A program made the position numbers and the translations under genes. A model generated the notes under the pieces. That model was not told the DNA's origin and made no database searches. It saw nothing but the letters and a program-made list of their open reading frames with translations. Shown here one piece after another: positions 20,097-28,605 of a stretch of DNA of 64,000 nt (its first letter is position 1; every line of letters begins with the position of its first letter). The DNA comes from an uncultured Clostridium sp. (GTDB lineage: Bacteria > Bacillota > Clostridia > Clostridiales > Clostridiaceae), in contig CAIFEX010000001.1 in assembly GCA_903789665.1 (NCBI GenBank), positions 18,648 to 82,647 on the forward strand. Direction: 5' to 3'.

Positions 20097-20657
20097 ATGG
20101 AACAGAAAAAGATAAGTATTAGTAATTTAAAAATCAAAGATATGGTTCAAGTGGCACTTATGGCAGCAGTAACTTATATTGCTACATCTGTAATAAATAT
20201 ACCTACAGGGGCCGTATTTAAAGGAGTTGTTCATCTTGGAGACAGCATGGTGCTTTTATCAGCGGTACTTTTGGGAAAGAAAAAAGGCTTTTTTTCAGCT
20301 GCTATAGGAATGGGGTTGTTTGATATACTTTCACCTTATGCAATCTGGGCGCCGTTTACTTTTTTTATAAAGGGCATTATGGCATGGATTGCAGCAGCAA
20401 TTGCCTACAGGGGAGATTATAATGGTGAGAAGCTGTGGAATAATGCGATGGCATTTGCCGCAGCTTGTCTGTGGATGATATCGGCTTACTACATTGCCGG
20501 AGTTTTATTGATGCATTATGTAACCAACATAAATTTCCACCAGGCATTTGTATTGTCTGCAGCAGAAATTCCGGGAAATATTGCTCAAAGCATTGTTGGA
20601 ATGGCTATAGCCCTTCCACTGGCAAAGGTTTTAAAAAAGGCCAATTTGGGGAAATAA
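20097..20657 (+). CDS. ECF transporter S component
   Basis: A 186-aa hydrophobic protein with five or six membrane segments and the N-terminal VQVALMAAVTYIATSVINIP pattern typical of substrate-binding S components of energy-coupling-factor transporters. These proteins capture a vitamin or metal precursor and dock on a shared EcfAAT module encoded elsewhere. No EcfA or EcfT gene is nearby and there is no recognisable riboswitch, so the substrate cannot be stated. The ATG follows AGGGGG at normal spacing. A hairpin terminator ends it, facing the convergent zinc-ribbon gene. Confidence 0.8.
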   Translation: MEQKKISISNLKIKDMVQVALMAAVTYIATSVINIPTGAVFKGVVHLGDSMVLLSAVLLGKKKGFFSAAIGMGLFDILSPYAIWAPFTFFIKGIMAWIAAAIAYRGDYNGEKLWNNAMAFAAACLWMISAYYIAGVLLMHYVTNINFHQAFVLSAAEIPGNIAQSIVGMAIALPLAKVLKKANLGK

Positions 20658-20702
20658 GAACAAACTGTGTGATGTATCCAAGCTGCTTTAAGGATAAATA
20701 AA

Positions 20703-20726
20703 AGAGAGGAAAACCTCTCTTTTTTA
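20703..20726. terminator. Terminator between ECF S gene and zinc-ribbon gene
   Basis: AGAGAGG (20703-20709) pairs with CCTCTCT (20714-20720) around an AAAA loop, followed by TTTTT on the plus strand. It lies between convergent genes and overlaps the last codon of the minus-strand one. Confidence 0.8.
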
Positions 20727-20885
20727 TCGTCTCATCCTGTTTCTCTCAGCTTTTCTCTTTTTTCTACATTCCGGACATCTTACAGGATCGTTTTCAAATC
20801 CTTTTTCCTTATAAAATTTCTGTTCACCTTCAGTGAATACAAATTCTTTTCCGCAGTCTTTACATACTATTGTCTTATCTGCCAT
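20724..20885 (-). CDS. Small zinc-ribbon protein, 53 aa
   Basis: A short frame with an excellent ribosome binding site (AAGGAGGT) before its ATG. It encodes a four-cysteine zinc ribbon: CKDCGKEF near the N-terminus and CPECRKK near the C-terminus, with FTEGEQKFYKEKGF between and a basic tail RKAERNRMRR. Small proteins of this pattern are common in Firmicutes and are annotated only as zinc-ribbon domain containing; a nucleic-acid or ribosome role is plausible from the basic tail but not shown. The mRNA leader can form a 10-bp hairpin that covers the ribosome binding site. Confidence 0.75.
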   Translation of the reverse strand: MADKTIVCKDCGKEFVFTEGEQKFYKEKGFENDPVRCPECRKKRKAERNRMRR

Positions 20886-20895
20886 TTAAACAAAC

Positions 20896-20950
20896 CTCCT
20901 TAACCAGGACTAATTTTATTCTTGATAACCTACCTCCCAGGGTTAAGGAG
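20896..20950 (-). promoter_or_regulatory. Hairpin covering the ribosome binding site of the zinc-ribbon gene
   Basis: In the minus-strand mRNA, CTCCTTAACC (20950-20941) is the perfect complement of GGTTAAGGAG (20905-20896), and the second arm contains the Shine-Dalgarno core of the 53-aa gene. The loop is 35 bases. The arrangement would hide the ribosome binding site unless the hairpin is opened. Confidence 0.5.
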
Positions 20951-21178
20951 AATATAGTACCTTGAAAAAATTTGACCTTATAAATATTGTAATTAGAGTA
21001 AAACTCTAGCTTCATTATAGCATATGAAAATAAAAAATCAATCTTTTGAAAAAATATTGATTCTTCAGATTTATCAATGTAATTTAAGTATATTCATCTA
21101 ATTAAGTGATATTTGGAATTTTAACAATAGTAATATATAATAAAAAATAATAGCATATATTAAATTGAGGTTGTTTTT

Positions 21179-22327
21179 ATGAATATAAAAAAATTTCTTA
21201 GTTTGTTGAAGAGATCAGAAGGGCCTAAATTGGATTTTAAACAGTGTATAAACATTGGAAATGACAGTGGGAGAAAGGAGTTGGCCAAAGATGTATGTGC
21301 TATAGCTAATTCTAGGGGAAGCAGGGGATACTTGATAATAGGAGTCGAAGATAAAAGCAAAAGAGTGGTTGGTGTTGATGAAATAGATTTTAGTGAAGAA
21401 AAAATACAACAGATAATTAGTTCTAGAATTGATCCGCCTATTCCAGTATCACTTGAGATTTTAAAATATAATGGTAAAAATGTAGCTGTTATAAATATAT
21501 ATAACAGCCCTCAAAGACCTTATCAGATGAGAGATAATGGAGCTTTTTATATAAGGAGGGGATCCACCAATGATACAATGCGCAAACAGGAAATAATTTC
21601 TGCATTCCAGGAAAATTTAACTATAGATGTAGAACTTTGTCCGATACCGCATAGTGACTTGAACTGTATAGACTATGGCATAGTAAACAATTATTTTTTG
21701 TCTCAGGGGATAGAAATCAATGAGGAAAATAAGATAGAACTCATGGAAAATGCTTCAATAATATATATGGATAAAGATTCCGGAAAATATATGGTCACTT
21801 TAGGTGGGTTGTTGGTATTTTCTAAAGTCAATAATATATGTATACCACACAATATGATAAAGATAATTAATAAAATTAATAAAAATTTTAAATCCGTCTT
21901 TATAATTCAGGGAGATTTGATTTCCATGATGAACAGATCAGAGAAGGTGGTTAGAAAAATTATAAACGTCAAGTCCTATCCCGTGGAGGCCATAAATAAG
22001 GGCGTAAGAGAAGCCATAGTTTATAGGGATTATTCAGATTTTTCCAGAGGTATAGAGGTTGTTATTGGATTTAACAGTATTATAATAACGAGTCCCGGTA
22101 TATTGACAAACAGGAAGAATACAAATTTTTATAATTATTTAAATAGGAATATGTGGATATATGAAAAGATAATAGCTCTGGATACAAGGGAAAGATCCAT
22201 GAATATTGCGTCCGGTTTTAACAGAATGCAAAAAAAATTTAAAAATAAGGGAAAAGTTAAATTTATAAATTCTATGAAAAATTATGATTTCAAAATAATT
22301 TATCCTGGTATCAAAAATTTTAAATAA
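21179..22327 (+). CDS. AlbA_2 (Schlafen-like) domain protein
   Basis: A 382-aa protein whose first ~135 residues form an AlbA_2/divergent AAA-4 type domain. It starts with SEGPKLDFKQ, then KDVCAIANSRGSRGYLIIGV, IDPPIPV and GAFYIRRGSTN, the standard landmarks of this putative nucleic-acid-binding fold. The remaining ~245 residues are basic and beta/alpha without a motif I recognise, unlike the usual winged-helix tail of bacterial members. Some bacterial AlbA_2 proteins are transcription regulators and related domains occur in Schlafen RNases and defence systems. No toxin, nuclease or mobile gene is adjacent, so no function is claimed. Confidence 0.7.
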   Translation: MNIKKFLSLLKRSEGPKLDFKQCINIGNDSGRKELAKDVCAIANSRGSRGYLIIGVEDKSKRVVGVDEIDFSEEKIQQIISSRIDPPIPVSLEILKYNGKNVAVINIYNSPQRPYQMRDNGAFYIRRGSTNDTMRKQEIISAFQENLTIDVELCPIPHSDLNCIDYGIVNNYFLSQGIEINEENKIELMENASIIYMDKDSGKYMVTLGGLLVFSKVNNICIPHNMIKIINKINKNFKSVFIIQGDLISMMNRSEKVVRKIINVKSYPVEAINKGVREAIVYRDYSDFSRGIEVVIGFNSIIITSPGILTNRKNTNFYNYLNRNMWIYEKIIALDTRERSMNIASGFNRMQKKFKNKGKVKFINSMKNYDFKIIYPGIKNFK

Positions 22328-22360
22328 TAATACACGGTAATTTAAATTATTGTGTATTTA
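22328..22360 (+). terminator. Possible hairpin after the AlbA_2 gene
   Basis: AATACAC and GTGTATT flank an AT-rich palindromic centre, giving a nearly continuous stem just after the stop codon. There is no strong T tract, so its role as a terminator is uncertain. Confidence 0.4.
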
Positions 22361-22438
22361 CTGTTGAAAAAATATTCTGAACATTATATAATCTACTTAT
22401 AAGGATAACACCTAAATATCAATTAAGGGGTGATAAAA

Positions 22439-22849
22439 ATGATTCATGTGTTTTGCAGCGAAAGAGGTTCAGGAAAGACAAAAGAACTGATTAATTTGGC
22501 CAACGAAAAAGCAAGAATAGGAAGGGGGCATGTTGTGTATGTAGATGATGACAGGGGTCCGCTGTATCAGCTGAATAGGGAAATAAGATTTATAGCAACC
22601 AGTGATTTTAAATTAAAAAAGATGGAAACTTTTTATGGTTTTTTGTGCGGCATACTTTCAGGGGACTATGATATTGATACGATCTTTGTTGATGGATTGT
22701 TTAATATTATAGATGGGAACCTTGAAAATATGTCGCATTTGTTTTATGATATTGAAAAATTATCCGAGGAGTATAGAGTGAATTTTTATATTAGTATAAA
22801 TGAAGAAAGAGAAAAAATACCTGAGTTTATTATGAAGTATGTGGCATAA
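22439..22849 (+). CDS. Small P-loop protein of unknown function
   Basis: A 136-aa protein beginning MIHVFCSERGSGKT, so the nucleotide-binding P-loop (GSGKT) sits at residues 10-14. A hydrophobic strand ending in Asp (TIFVDGLF) near residue 80 could be Walker B. It is too short for a full motor ATPase. Similar short clostridial proteins are often labelled PilT-like, but no pilus genes are nearby and I would not adopt that name. The ATG at 22439 is eight bases after AAGGGG; an in-frame GTG at 22430 overlaps the ribosome binding site. It lies 200 bases before tyrS. Confidence 0.6.
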   Translation: MIHVFCSERGSGKTKELINLANEKARIGRGHVVYVDDDRGPLYQLNREIRFIATSDFKLKKMETFYGFLCGILSGDYDIDTIFVDGLFNIIDGNLENMSHLFYDIEKLSEEYRVNFYISINEEREKIPEFIMKYVA

Positions 22850-22890
22850 GGCTGCTTATAATTGCGAAAATAATTGATTTTTTGATATAG

Positions 22891-22926
22891 TTAAGGTTGG
22901 AAAGGTTTCCAGCCTTAATATTTTAC
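22891..22926 (+). terminator. Hairpin between the P-loop gene and tyrS
   Basis: TTAAGGTTGGAAA pairs with TTTCCAGCCTTAA (one G-T pair), followed by TATTTTACCTTTT. It is a probable terminator of the upstream gene. I saw no T-box signature in front of tyrS. Confidence 0.55.
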
Positions 22927-23043
22927 CTTTTATCATTGCAAAATTGTAATAAATGGGTAAAATATTGAAAAAAGTGAGTTTTAAATATATACTATAAGTT
23001 ATAATTAAGAGGTTTTTTATTATTTGAAAGGTAGTGATTTTCA

Positions 23044-24264
23044 TTGGATAATGTCTATGACATATTGTTAGAACGTGGTTACATAAAACAAACTACTCAT
23101 GAGAAAGAGATAAGGGAGTTATTGGGAAAAGAAAAGATAACATTTTATATAGGATTTGATCCGACTGCAGACAGTCTTCATGTGGGACATTTTTTACAGA
23201 TGATGGTCATGGCCCATATGCAGAGGGCAGGTCACAGACCAATAGCTCTGCTTGGCGGAGGCACAGGTATGGTAGGTGATCCGACGGGCAAAACCGATAT
23301 GAGAAAAATGATGACTCCTGAGCAGATACAGCACAATATCGACTGCTTTAAAAATCAGATTTCAAAATTTATAGATTTGAAAGATGGGAAGGCCATTATA
23401 GAAAATAATGCCAATTGGCTTTTGGATTTGAATTATATAAAATTTTTAAGGGAAGTTGGAGTTCATTTTTCTGTAAATAAGATGCTTACAGCTGAATGTT
23501 TCAAGCAGAGACTTCAAAAGGGATTGTCTTTTCTCGAGTTCAACTATATGTTGATGCAGGCTTATGATTTTCTTGAATTGAACAGAAAATACAATTGTGT
23601 ACTTCAGTTCGGCGGAGATGATCAATGGTCAAATATAATTGCAGGAGTGAATTTGATAAGGAGAAAAGAACATAAACCCGCTTATGGAATGACTTTTACG
23701 CTTTTAACCAAAAGCGACGGTAAAAAAATGGGAAAGACTGAAGGAGGAGCGCTGTGGCTGAATAAAGAAAAAACTTCCCCTTATGATTTTTATCAGTACT
23801 GGAGAAATGTGGATGACGCTGATGTGGAAAAATGTCTGGCACTTTTAACATTTATTCCTATGGAGAAAGTCAGAAGGCTTGGATCGCTTCCGGGTGAAAA
23901 GATAAATGAAGCTAAAAAGATACTGGCTTATGAAGTTACTAAACTTGTCCATGGAAAGGAGGAGGCTGAAAAAGCTGAAAAGGCCTCAGAAACATTGTTT
24001 GCAGGTGGAGAAGATATGGGCAGCGTTCCAACGGCAGAAATAACTAGAGATTATTTAGGATGTTCTATAGTGGAGCTTCTGGTTAAGCTGAATATATTGG
24101 CATCTAAGAGTGAAGTCAGAAGGCTTATAAGCCAAAACGGTTTGACGGTAAATGATAAAAAGGTGGAAGATCCTAAGCTTGTTGTTACGGAAGATGATTT
24201 TAAAAATGGGTATATGCTTGTGAGAAGAGGAAAAAAGAATTATAACAGAATTGAACTCAAATGA
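23044..24264 (+). CDS. tyrS: Tyrosyl-tRNA synthetase
   Basis: Charges tRNA-Tyr. This 406-aa class I synthetase has the HIGH-type motif HVGHF near residue 47, GDDQWSNI for substrate binding, and KKMGKTEGG as the KMSKS equivalent. A C-terminal S4 RNA-binding domain follows ([15 protein letters not shown]). It begins with TTG at 23044; the upstream in-frame region has a stop, and AAAGG lies 12 bases before. The length matches the TyrS type with KFGKS/KMGKT loops. It ends in a hairpin facing rimI. Confidence 0.95.
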   Translation: MDNVYDILLERGYIKQTTHEKEIRELLGKEKITFYIGFDPTADSLHVGHFLQMMVMAHMQRAGHRPIALLGGGTGMVGDPTGKTDMRKMMTPEQIQHNIDCFKNQISKFIDLKDGKAIIENNANWLLDLNYIKFLREVGVHFSVNKMLTAECFKQRLQKGLSFLEFNYMLMQAYDFLELNRKYNCVLQFGGDDQWSNIIAGVNLIRRKEHKPAYGMTFTLLTKSDGKKMGKTEGGALWLNKEKTSPYDFYQYWRNVDDADVEKCLALLTFIPMEKVRRLGSLPGEKINEAKKILAYEVTKLVHGKEEAEKAEKASETLFAGGEDMGSVPTAEITRDYLGCSIVELLVKLNILASKSEVRRLISQNGLTVNDKKVEDPKLVVTEDDFKNGYMLVRRGKKNYNRIELK

Positions 24265-24293
24265 TAAATGAAGGTAATTTTTGTCCAGGGCAG

Positions 24294-24330
24294 CAGTTTT
24301 TATCCTTACTGTTTTACCCTGGATAAATTT
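24294..24330. terminator. Terminator between tyrS and rimI
   Basis: TCCAGGG (24294-24300) pairs with CCCTGGA (24317-24323); CAGT/ACTG inside can extend the stem. A short T-rich run follows. The flanking genes converge. Confidence 0.65.
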
Positions 24331-24345
24331 GATCTTGTTTGAAGT

Positions 24346-24795
24346 TTAAATATTATATTTCCACATTATTATGGCATCTTCCTTGTTGTTCGCATAATAA
24401 AATCTCCTTATACCCTCTTCAATAAATCCATATTTTTTATAGAGATTTTGTGCAATTATATTGGATTTTCTAACTTCCAGGGTCATGCTGTTTATAGATT
24501 CAATCCTGCATATTTCTATAAGTGCGTCCAAAAGTAAACTTCCAACACCTATCCCCCTGTATTCAGGATGAACCGCTATATTCGTTATATGTCCTTCGTC
24601 TAATATGTGCCACATACCTGCATACCCCATTAATATGTCGCATTTCTTGGCAACTACGTATTTAGCAATTATATTGTCTTCTATTTCCTTTTCAAGGGAT
24701 TCCCTGGACCAGGGTGTAGAAAAACACATATTGTTTATTGCAATTATACCGTCAATATATTTCGCTTTTAGAGGACATATTTCTATATCAGTCAT
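24346..24795 (-). CDS. rimI: Ribosomal protein S18-alanine N-acetyltransferase
   Basis: A 149-aa GNAT acetyltransferase with the acetyl-CoA loop as HPEYRGIGVGSLLLDAL, preceded by ITNIAV and followed by NLYKKYGF, the RimI pattern. RimI acetylates the N-terminus of ribosomal protein S18. The ATG at 24795 overlaps the end of tsaB by 8 bases, which suggests translational coupling; an upstream in-frame ATG at 24822 is less likely. RimI is often encoded beside tsaB and tsaE, as here. Confidence 0.88.
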   Translation of the reverse strand: MTDIEICPLKAKYIDGIIAINNMCFSTPWSRESLEKEIEDNIIAKYVVAKKCDILMGYAGMWHILDEGHITNIAVHPEYRGIGVGSLLLDALIEICRIESINSMTLEVRKSNIIAQNLYKKYGFIEEGIRRFYYANNKEDAIIMWKYNI

Positions 24796-25501
24796 TTTTA
24801 GAGGACTCCAATTTTTTTTCATATTCTCTTTCTGCCTGGGATTTCCTCAAATAAAAAGGGGCAAATTCATAAAGGCTGTCCTGATGGCCGGAAATTAACA
24901 GTTTCAATCCCAATTCACCTAAAGAAGAGGCTTTTACCAGATTTAAATGTGTGGGTGCAAAATGGGCATTTCTTATTCCGGATTTTAATTTCTCCTTGAA
25001 TTTAAGCATGGCATCTCCTATGAAATACACGGGCCTGCTGTAGCGGTTGAGCAGTCCAATTAAATTATCAATGGAAATTATCATGTATTTGCTCAATATA
25101 TTTAAATTATCATTGTTGAAGTCGTAAAGTGCGGTATATACATTTCCCCTGAGGGCATCTAGAATAGGACATATAATGCCGGAAGTGCAGTATAAGTTGT
25201 AAGCTAAAGCATCAAGTGAAGATACTCCGATAAAGGGTTTCCCCGTACCTTGGCTCAATCCCTTGATCATGGCTGCCCCAATTCTGAGCCCTGTAAAAGA
25301 ACCAGGCCCTTTGGAAACGACAAATCCATCTAGGGAGCTTATATCCGTATTTAACTCCTTTAAAAGCCTATCTATCATGGACATTAAAATTGTAGAATGT
25401 TGTTTTCTGTAATTAAAAGTAATTTCACCGAATAATTTATATTCATCCAGTACGGCACATGTTGCTGATTCGGTGGAAGAATCCAAACTTAAGATTTTCA
25501 T
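24788..25501 (-). CDS. tsaB: tRNA t6A biosynthesis protein TsaB
   Basis: Partner of TsaD and TsaE in making N6-threonylcarbamoyladenosine at position 37 of ANN-decoding tRNAs. The 237-aa protein starts MKILSLDSSTESATCAV and has SKGPGSFTGLRIG, both hallmarks of TsaB, an ASKHA fold without the metal-binding HxxxH. It lies 4 bases after tsaE and overlaps rimI. TsaD, the catalytic partner, is at the right end of this window, about 38 kb away. Confidence 0.93.
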   Translation of the reverse strand: MKILSLDSSTESATCAVLDEYKLFGEITFNYRKQHSTILMSMIDRLLKELNTDISSLDGFVVSKGPGSFTGLRIGAAMIKGLSQGTGKPFIGVSSLDALAYNLYCTSGIICPILDALRGNVYTALYDFNNDNLNILSKYMIISIDNLIGLLNRYSRPVYFIGDAMLKFKEKLKSGIRNAHFAPTHLNLVKASSLGELGLKLLISGHQDSLYEFAPFYLRKSQAEREYEKKLESSKND

Positions 25502-25505
25502 ATTT

Positions 25506-25961
25506 TTATTTTAGCTCCTTTATATAATTATATCTGTCACCATTATATTCTATTACTATTTTTCTGAAATCAGGACTTTTTTCAGGAATTTTATAGATAT
25601 TTATCCATATGCATTCTTCCGGTATCAATTCTTTGATGTAATCGGCCCATTCTATGACGCTTACAGCATCACTGAAAATATATTCGTCAAAGCCTATAGC
25701 TGATATTTCATCTATATCATTAACCCTGTATACGTCAAAATGAAAGAGTTTTAATCTTCCCTGATATTCATTTACTATGGTAAATGTTGGACTTGTTATG
25801 GGTTCATTTATTTTAAGACCTGATGCAATGCCCTTGGTAAAGTAGGTTTTACCTGTACCCAGGTCACCTTTAAGACAGATTATGTCACCTGCATTCAATA
25901 GATTTCCCAGCTTTTTACCCAGAGCCACAGTGTCTTTCACATTTTTTGAAATATATTCCAA
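25506..25961 (-). CDS. tsaE: tRNA t6A biosynthesis ATPase TsaE
   Basis: A 151-aa P-loop ATPase that turns over the TsaB-TsaD complex. Walker A is GDLGTGKTYFTKG near residues 32-44, followed by SPTFTIVNEY and FHFDVYR, typical of the TsaE/YjeE family. It starts with TTG at 25961 behind GGGAGATG; the nearby out-of-phase ATG reaches a stop at once. The upstream HD-domain gene ends 20 bases before, so four genes probably share one transcript. Confidence 0.92.
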   Translation of the reverse strand: MEYISKNVKDTVALGKKLGNLLNAGDIICLKGDLGTGKTYFTKGIASGLKINEPITSPTFTIVNEYQGRLKLFHFDVYRVNDIDEISAIGFDEYIFSDAVSVIEWADYIKELIPEECIWINIYKIPEKSPDFRKIVIEYNGDRYNYIKELK

Positions 25962-25981
25962 TTAGTTCATCTCCCGATATA

Positions 25982-27253
25982 TTATTTAAGTTCTGGTAAT
26001 GGAGAACTGTGTATAACTTCCTTCAAATAACTTAATGCATTAGGACATATAAGATTTTGAAATACCATATTATCCATTATATCAAAGGCCCTTTTAGAAG
26101 GTAAGCCCTTCCGGTAAGGTCTATCCTCTGTAAGTGCCTGATATATGTCACATACTGCCATTATTCTGGATTCTTCGGAAAGATCAACTGCTTCCAAGCC
26201 CTGAGGATATCCTTTCCCGTTTAATTTTTCATGATGATTTGATGCCCATTCGCTTATATTTGGTATATCCTCTATTCTGTCTAGGATCACTTTGGTATAG
26301 TAGGCATGTGATTTTATTATATTGTATTCCTCATCTGTCAGAGAATCATTTTTATCCAGTATATATAAAGGTATGGCCAGTTTCCCTATATCATGAAGGA
26401 GACCTGCAATTTTCATCTCACGACATTTTTCCATGGAATATCCGATGTGCTTCGAAACTTTATATGCAAAATTTGCTATGCCCTTGGAGTGAGTTGCAGT
26501 AAATTTACTTTTGTTATCTATTATATTTGCAAATATAAGGGAGATATTCTCAAATTCATTTAAATTCATAAATTCATCAAGACCCGGGTGCATTTTATCC
26601 AGTATAAAGTTGGCAAAGGATATATTTTGAAGATTTAACCAGAACATATCGTGCTGTGCACTTTTTAAAAATGCATTTACTATTGTGTCGGAAAAAATTT
26701 TGTTACAGTTTTTTTTAACCCATTTTATAATGTTGCCTTTTTGCTGGAAGTTAGACAAATTTTCATTGTACAGTATTTCCACTAAATCCGAAATTCTTAT
26801 TATCTGACTTTCTATAGGGATTTCATTTTTGGATAATTTCATGGGACCGGTGCCATTAAAGTTTTCATGATGATATAATATGATATGGGATAGATCTTTA
26901 AACATAGGAAAATGTTCTGTTATTCTGGCACCGATTTTACAGTGCTCTTTTATGAAGAGATTAGCAGAATGACTTTCAGAAAGGAAGTTTGCCGCTCCTA
27001 TATCATGTAATAACGCGGATATGTAAATTCTGTTTTTACATTTCTGGTTTAGATTTAAGTGATTTGCAATTTCCAGTGCTATATATGTAGTCCGCTGAGA
27101 ATGATGCATGAATTTATGATCGGAATAGTTGACGTTAGTTATATTTTCAATAATGGGTTCATTTCCCGGAAAATTATTATAATTGGAGCTTATCTGAGCT
27201 AAATCAAGAGCTATTGCCATGGCCCTTATTGTTTTATCAATACTAACTTTCAT
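25982..27253 (-). CDS. Tandem HD / HD-GYP-like phosphohydrolase domain protein
   Basis: A 423-aa protein with two HD-type metal phosphohydrolase halves. The first half has ALLHDIGAANF and LYHHENFNGTG; the second has AGLLHDIGKLAIP and NHHEKLNGKGYPQGL, the latter close to the HD-GYP signature of c-di-GMP phosphodiesterases. There is no receiver, PAS or membrane domain. A cyclic-dinucleotide phosphodiesterase role is plausible from the family; the first half may be regulatory. GGAGG precedes the ATG. The gene leads the tsaE-tsaB-rimI operon, which may simply be a shared promoter. Confidence 0.82.
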   Translation of the reverse strand: MKVSIDKTIRAMAIALDLAQISSNYNNFPGNEPIIENITNVNYSDHKFMHHSQRTTYIALEIANHLNLNQKCKNRIYISALLHDIGAANFLSESHSANLFIKEHCKIGARITEHFPMFKDLSHIILYHHENFNGTGPMKLSKNEIPIESQIIRISDLVEILYNENLSNFQQKGNIIKWVKKNCNKIFSDTIVNAFLKSAQHDMFWLNLQNISFANFILDKMHPGLDEFMNLNEFENISLIFANIIDNKSKFTATHSKGIANFAYKVSKHIGYSMEKCREMKIAGLLHDIGKLAIPLYILDKNDSLTDEEYNIIKSHAYYTKVILDRIEDIPNISEWASNHHEKLNGKGYPQGLEAVDLSEESRIMAVCDIYQALTEDRPYRKGLPSKRAFDIMDNMVFQNLICPNALSYLKEVIHSSPLPELK

Positions 27254-27431
27254 GGTTAAACCTCCATTTAGTGGTATATTAACTTAGTAACTATATATAA
27301 TTTTATCACAATAAAATAATCTGATAAACATCTTGTGAAAGTAATTTGCAATGTTAGATCTCTTTATGTAAAATATATTTGTTATTATTTAATCTGTCCA
27401 GGTACTGCTGTTTTGAAATGTAGAGAGAAAG

Positions 27432-28373
27432 GTGAAAAACTTGAAAAGATTACTGTGCTTAATTATGCTTTTTTTTGTAGCGTTTTTTGTTTCATGCAGT
27501 TACAAAAATTATAATAATGCAGCAGATGAAGGTATTGATAAATTGGCTGTGAGGAAAAACATGGAATTAAATATAGTAACTACCGATAAGCTTTTATACG
27601 GTATGGTAAAGTCCATAGTTAAAGACAGGCATGTGGTGGAATATATGTTCAACAATAGATCAGGCGAGGTAAATTTCAAATTTACGGAAGATAGTGTGGA
27701 TAATATATCTAAGAAAGATCTCTTTTTCTATGTAGGAGCAGGTTTTGAACCCTGGATAGACGGTTTCGTAGACAAACTGGATAAAAATAGGGTTGGAGTA
27801 ACCAATGTTTCTAGGGGGATACAACTTTTAAACTATAATAAAACTGTAAAATACAATGGTAAGATCTTAAAATATAACCCTTATTATTTTATGAATATTG
27901 ATAATTATAGAATAATGCTTATGAATATAAAGAATGCTCTTCAGGACAAGGATCCGCAAAATAGGGATTTCTATGAAAAAAATTTTTCTGAGTCATTGAA
28001 AAATTTTGAAGATTACAGAAAAGATTTGAAATCCATAGATGATCAGCTAAGCAGCTACGATTTCATCATAGCTGAAGACCAGTTGAGTTATTTCGTAAAA
28101 TACAACAATTTGAATACCCTGGAAATAAACCCCGGGGAAAATGGCAGTATAGTTCCTAAGGATCCAGTTGAAAAGCAAAATCTTGAACAGAGGTTGGGAA
28201 ACAATAATATGATATTTTTATATAGTGATGAAACTGTCTTGAAAAACAATGCTGAATTGCTGAAAAATTATAATATAAAACCTGTAAAGATAGAAATATA
28301 CAATGGGGATCTTACTTATGAGGAAACCTTAAAGTACAATATCAAGAATTTAGAAAATATTTACAAGAGGTAA
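27432..28373 (+). CDS. ZnuA-like substrate-binding lipoprotein lacking the usual histidine ligands
   Basis: A 313-aa lipoprotein. The signal peptide is a basic start, a hydrophobic stretch and FVSC, so Cys22 should be lipidated. The body follows the zinc/manganese ABC binding-protein fold: NIVTTDKLLYGMV at the start, DLFFYVGAGFEPW, a long central helix, then AEDQLSYFVKY and a final SDET. In ZnuA proteins the first three metal ligands are histidines; the matching places here read Phe/Lys, Tyr and Glu. No permease or ATPase gene is adjacent. TTG 27441, spaced better from AAAGGTG, is an alternative start. The ligand is unknown. Confidence 0.7.
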   Translation: MKNLKRLLCLIMLFFVAFFVSCSYKNYNNAADEGIDKLAVRKNMELNIVTTDKLLYGMVKSIVKDRHVVEYMFNNRSGEVNFKFTEDSVDNISKKDLFFYVGAGFEPWIDGFVDKLDKNRVGVTNVSRGIQLLNYNKTVKYNGKILKYNPYYFMNIDNYRIMLMNIKNALQDKDPQNRDFYEKNFSESLKNFEDYRKDLKSIDDQLSSYDFIIAEDQLSYFVKYNNLNTLEINPGENGSIVPKDPVEKQNLEQRLGNNNMIFLYSDETVLKNNAELLKNYNIKPVKIEIYNGDLTYEETLKYNIKNLENIYKR

Positions 28374-28419
28374 AAAACTTGCAATTTACTATTTTATATT
28401 ATATAATAATTATCGTCTT

Positions 28420-28495
28420 AGGGGTATAGCTCAATTGGTAGAGTAGCGGTCTCCAAAACCGTTGGTTGAGGGTTCGAAGCCTTCTACCCCTGCCA
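28420..28495 (+). tRNA. tRNA-Trp (anticodon CCA)
   Basis: A complete cloverleaf with CCA encoded: acceptor AGGGGTA (28420-28426) pairs with TACCCCT (28485-28491), discriminator G, then CCA. The D arm has AGCTCAATTGGTAGAGT, the anticodon loop is CTCCAAA with anticodon CCA, and the T arm has GGTTCGAAGCC. The anticodon reads UGG, the specifier codon of the trpS T-box in this window. Confidence 0.95.
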
Positions 28496-28541
28496 TTTAA
28501 AATAAAAAAACCGCATAAAAAGCGTACAAGGCATAAGAGTA

Positions 28542-28572
28542 AGAGAGCTGATTTTTTAGCTCTCTATTTTTT
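28542..28572 (+). terminator. Terminator after tRNA-Trp
   Basis: AGAGAGCT (28542-28549) pairs perfectly with AGCTCTCT (28558-28565) around GATTTTTT, followed by ATTTTTT. It separates the tRNA from the convergent amidohydrolase gene. Confidence 0.85.
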
Positions 28573-28605
28573 AGAATTGCTTATATTTATACTTTGTATT
28601 TTAAA

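Noticed and set aside
21179..22849. Defence island around the AlbA_2 and P-loop genes
   Set aside because: No nuclease, methylase, toxin or mobile gene accompanies them, and the flanking genes are housekeeping.
22850..23043. T-box in front of tyrS
   Set aside because: No AGGTGG-type core, specifier loop or terminator/antiterminator pair could be found; only an ordinary hairpin is present.
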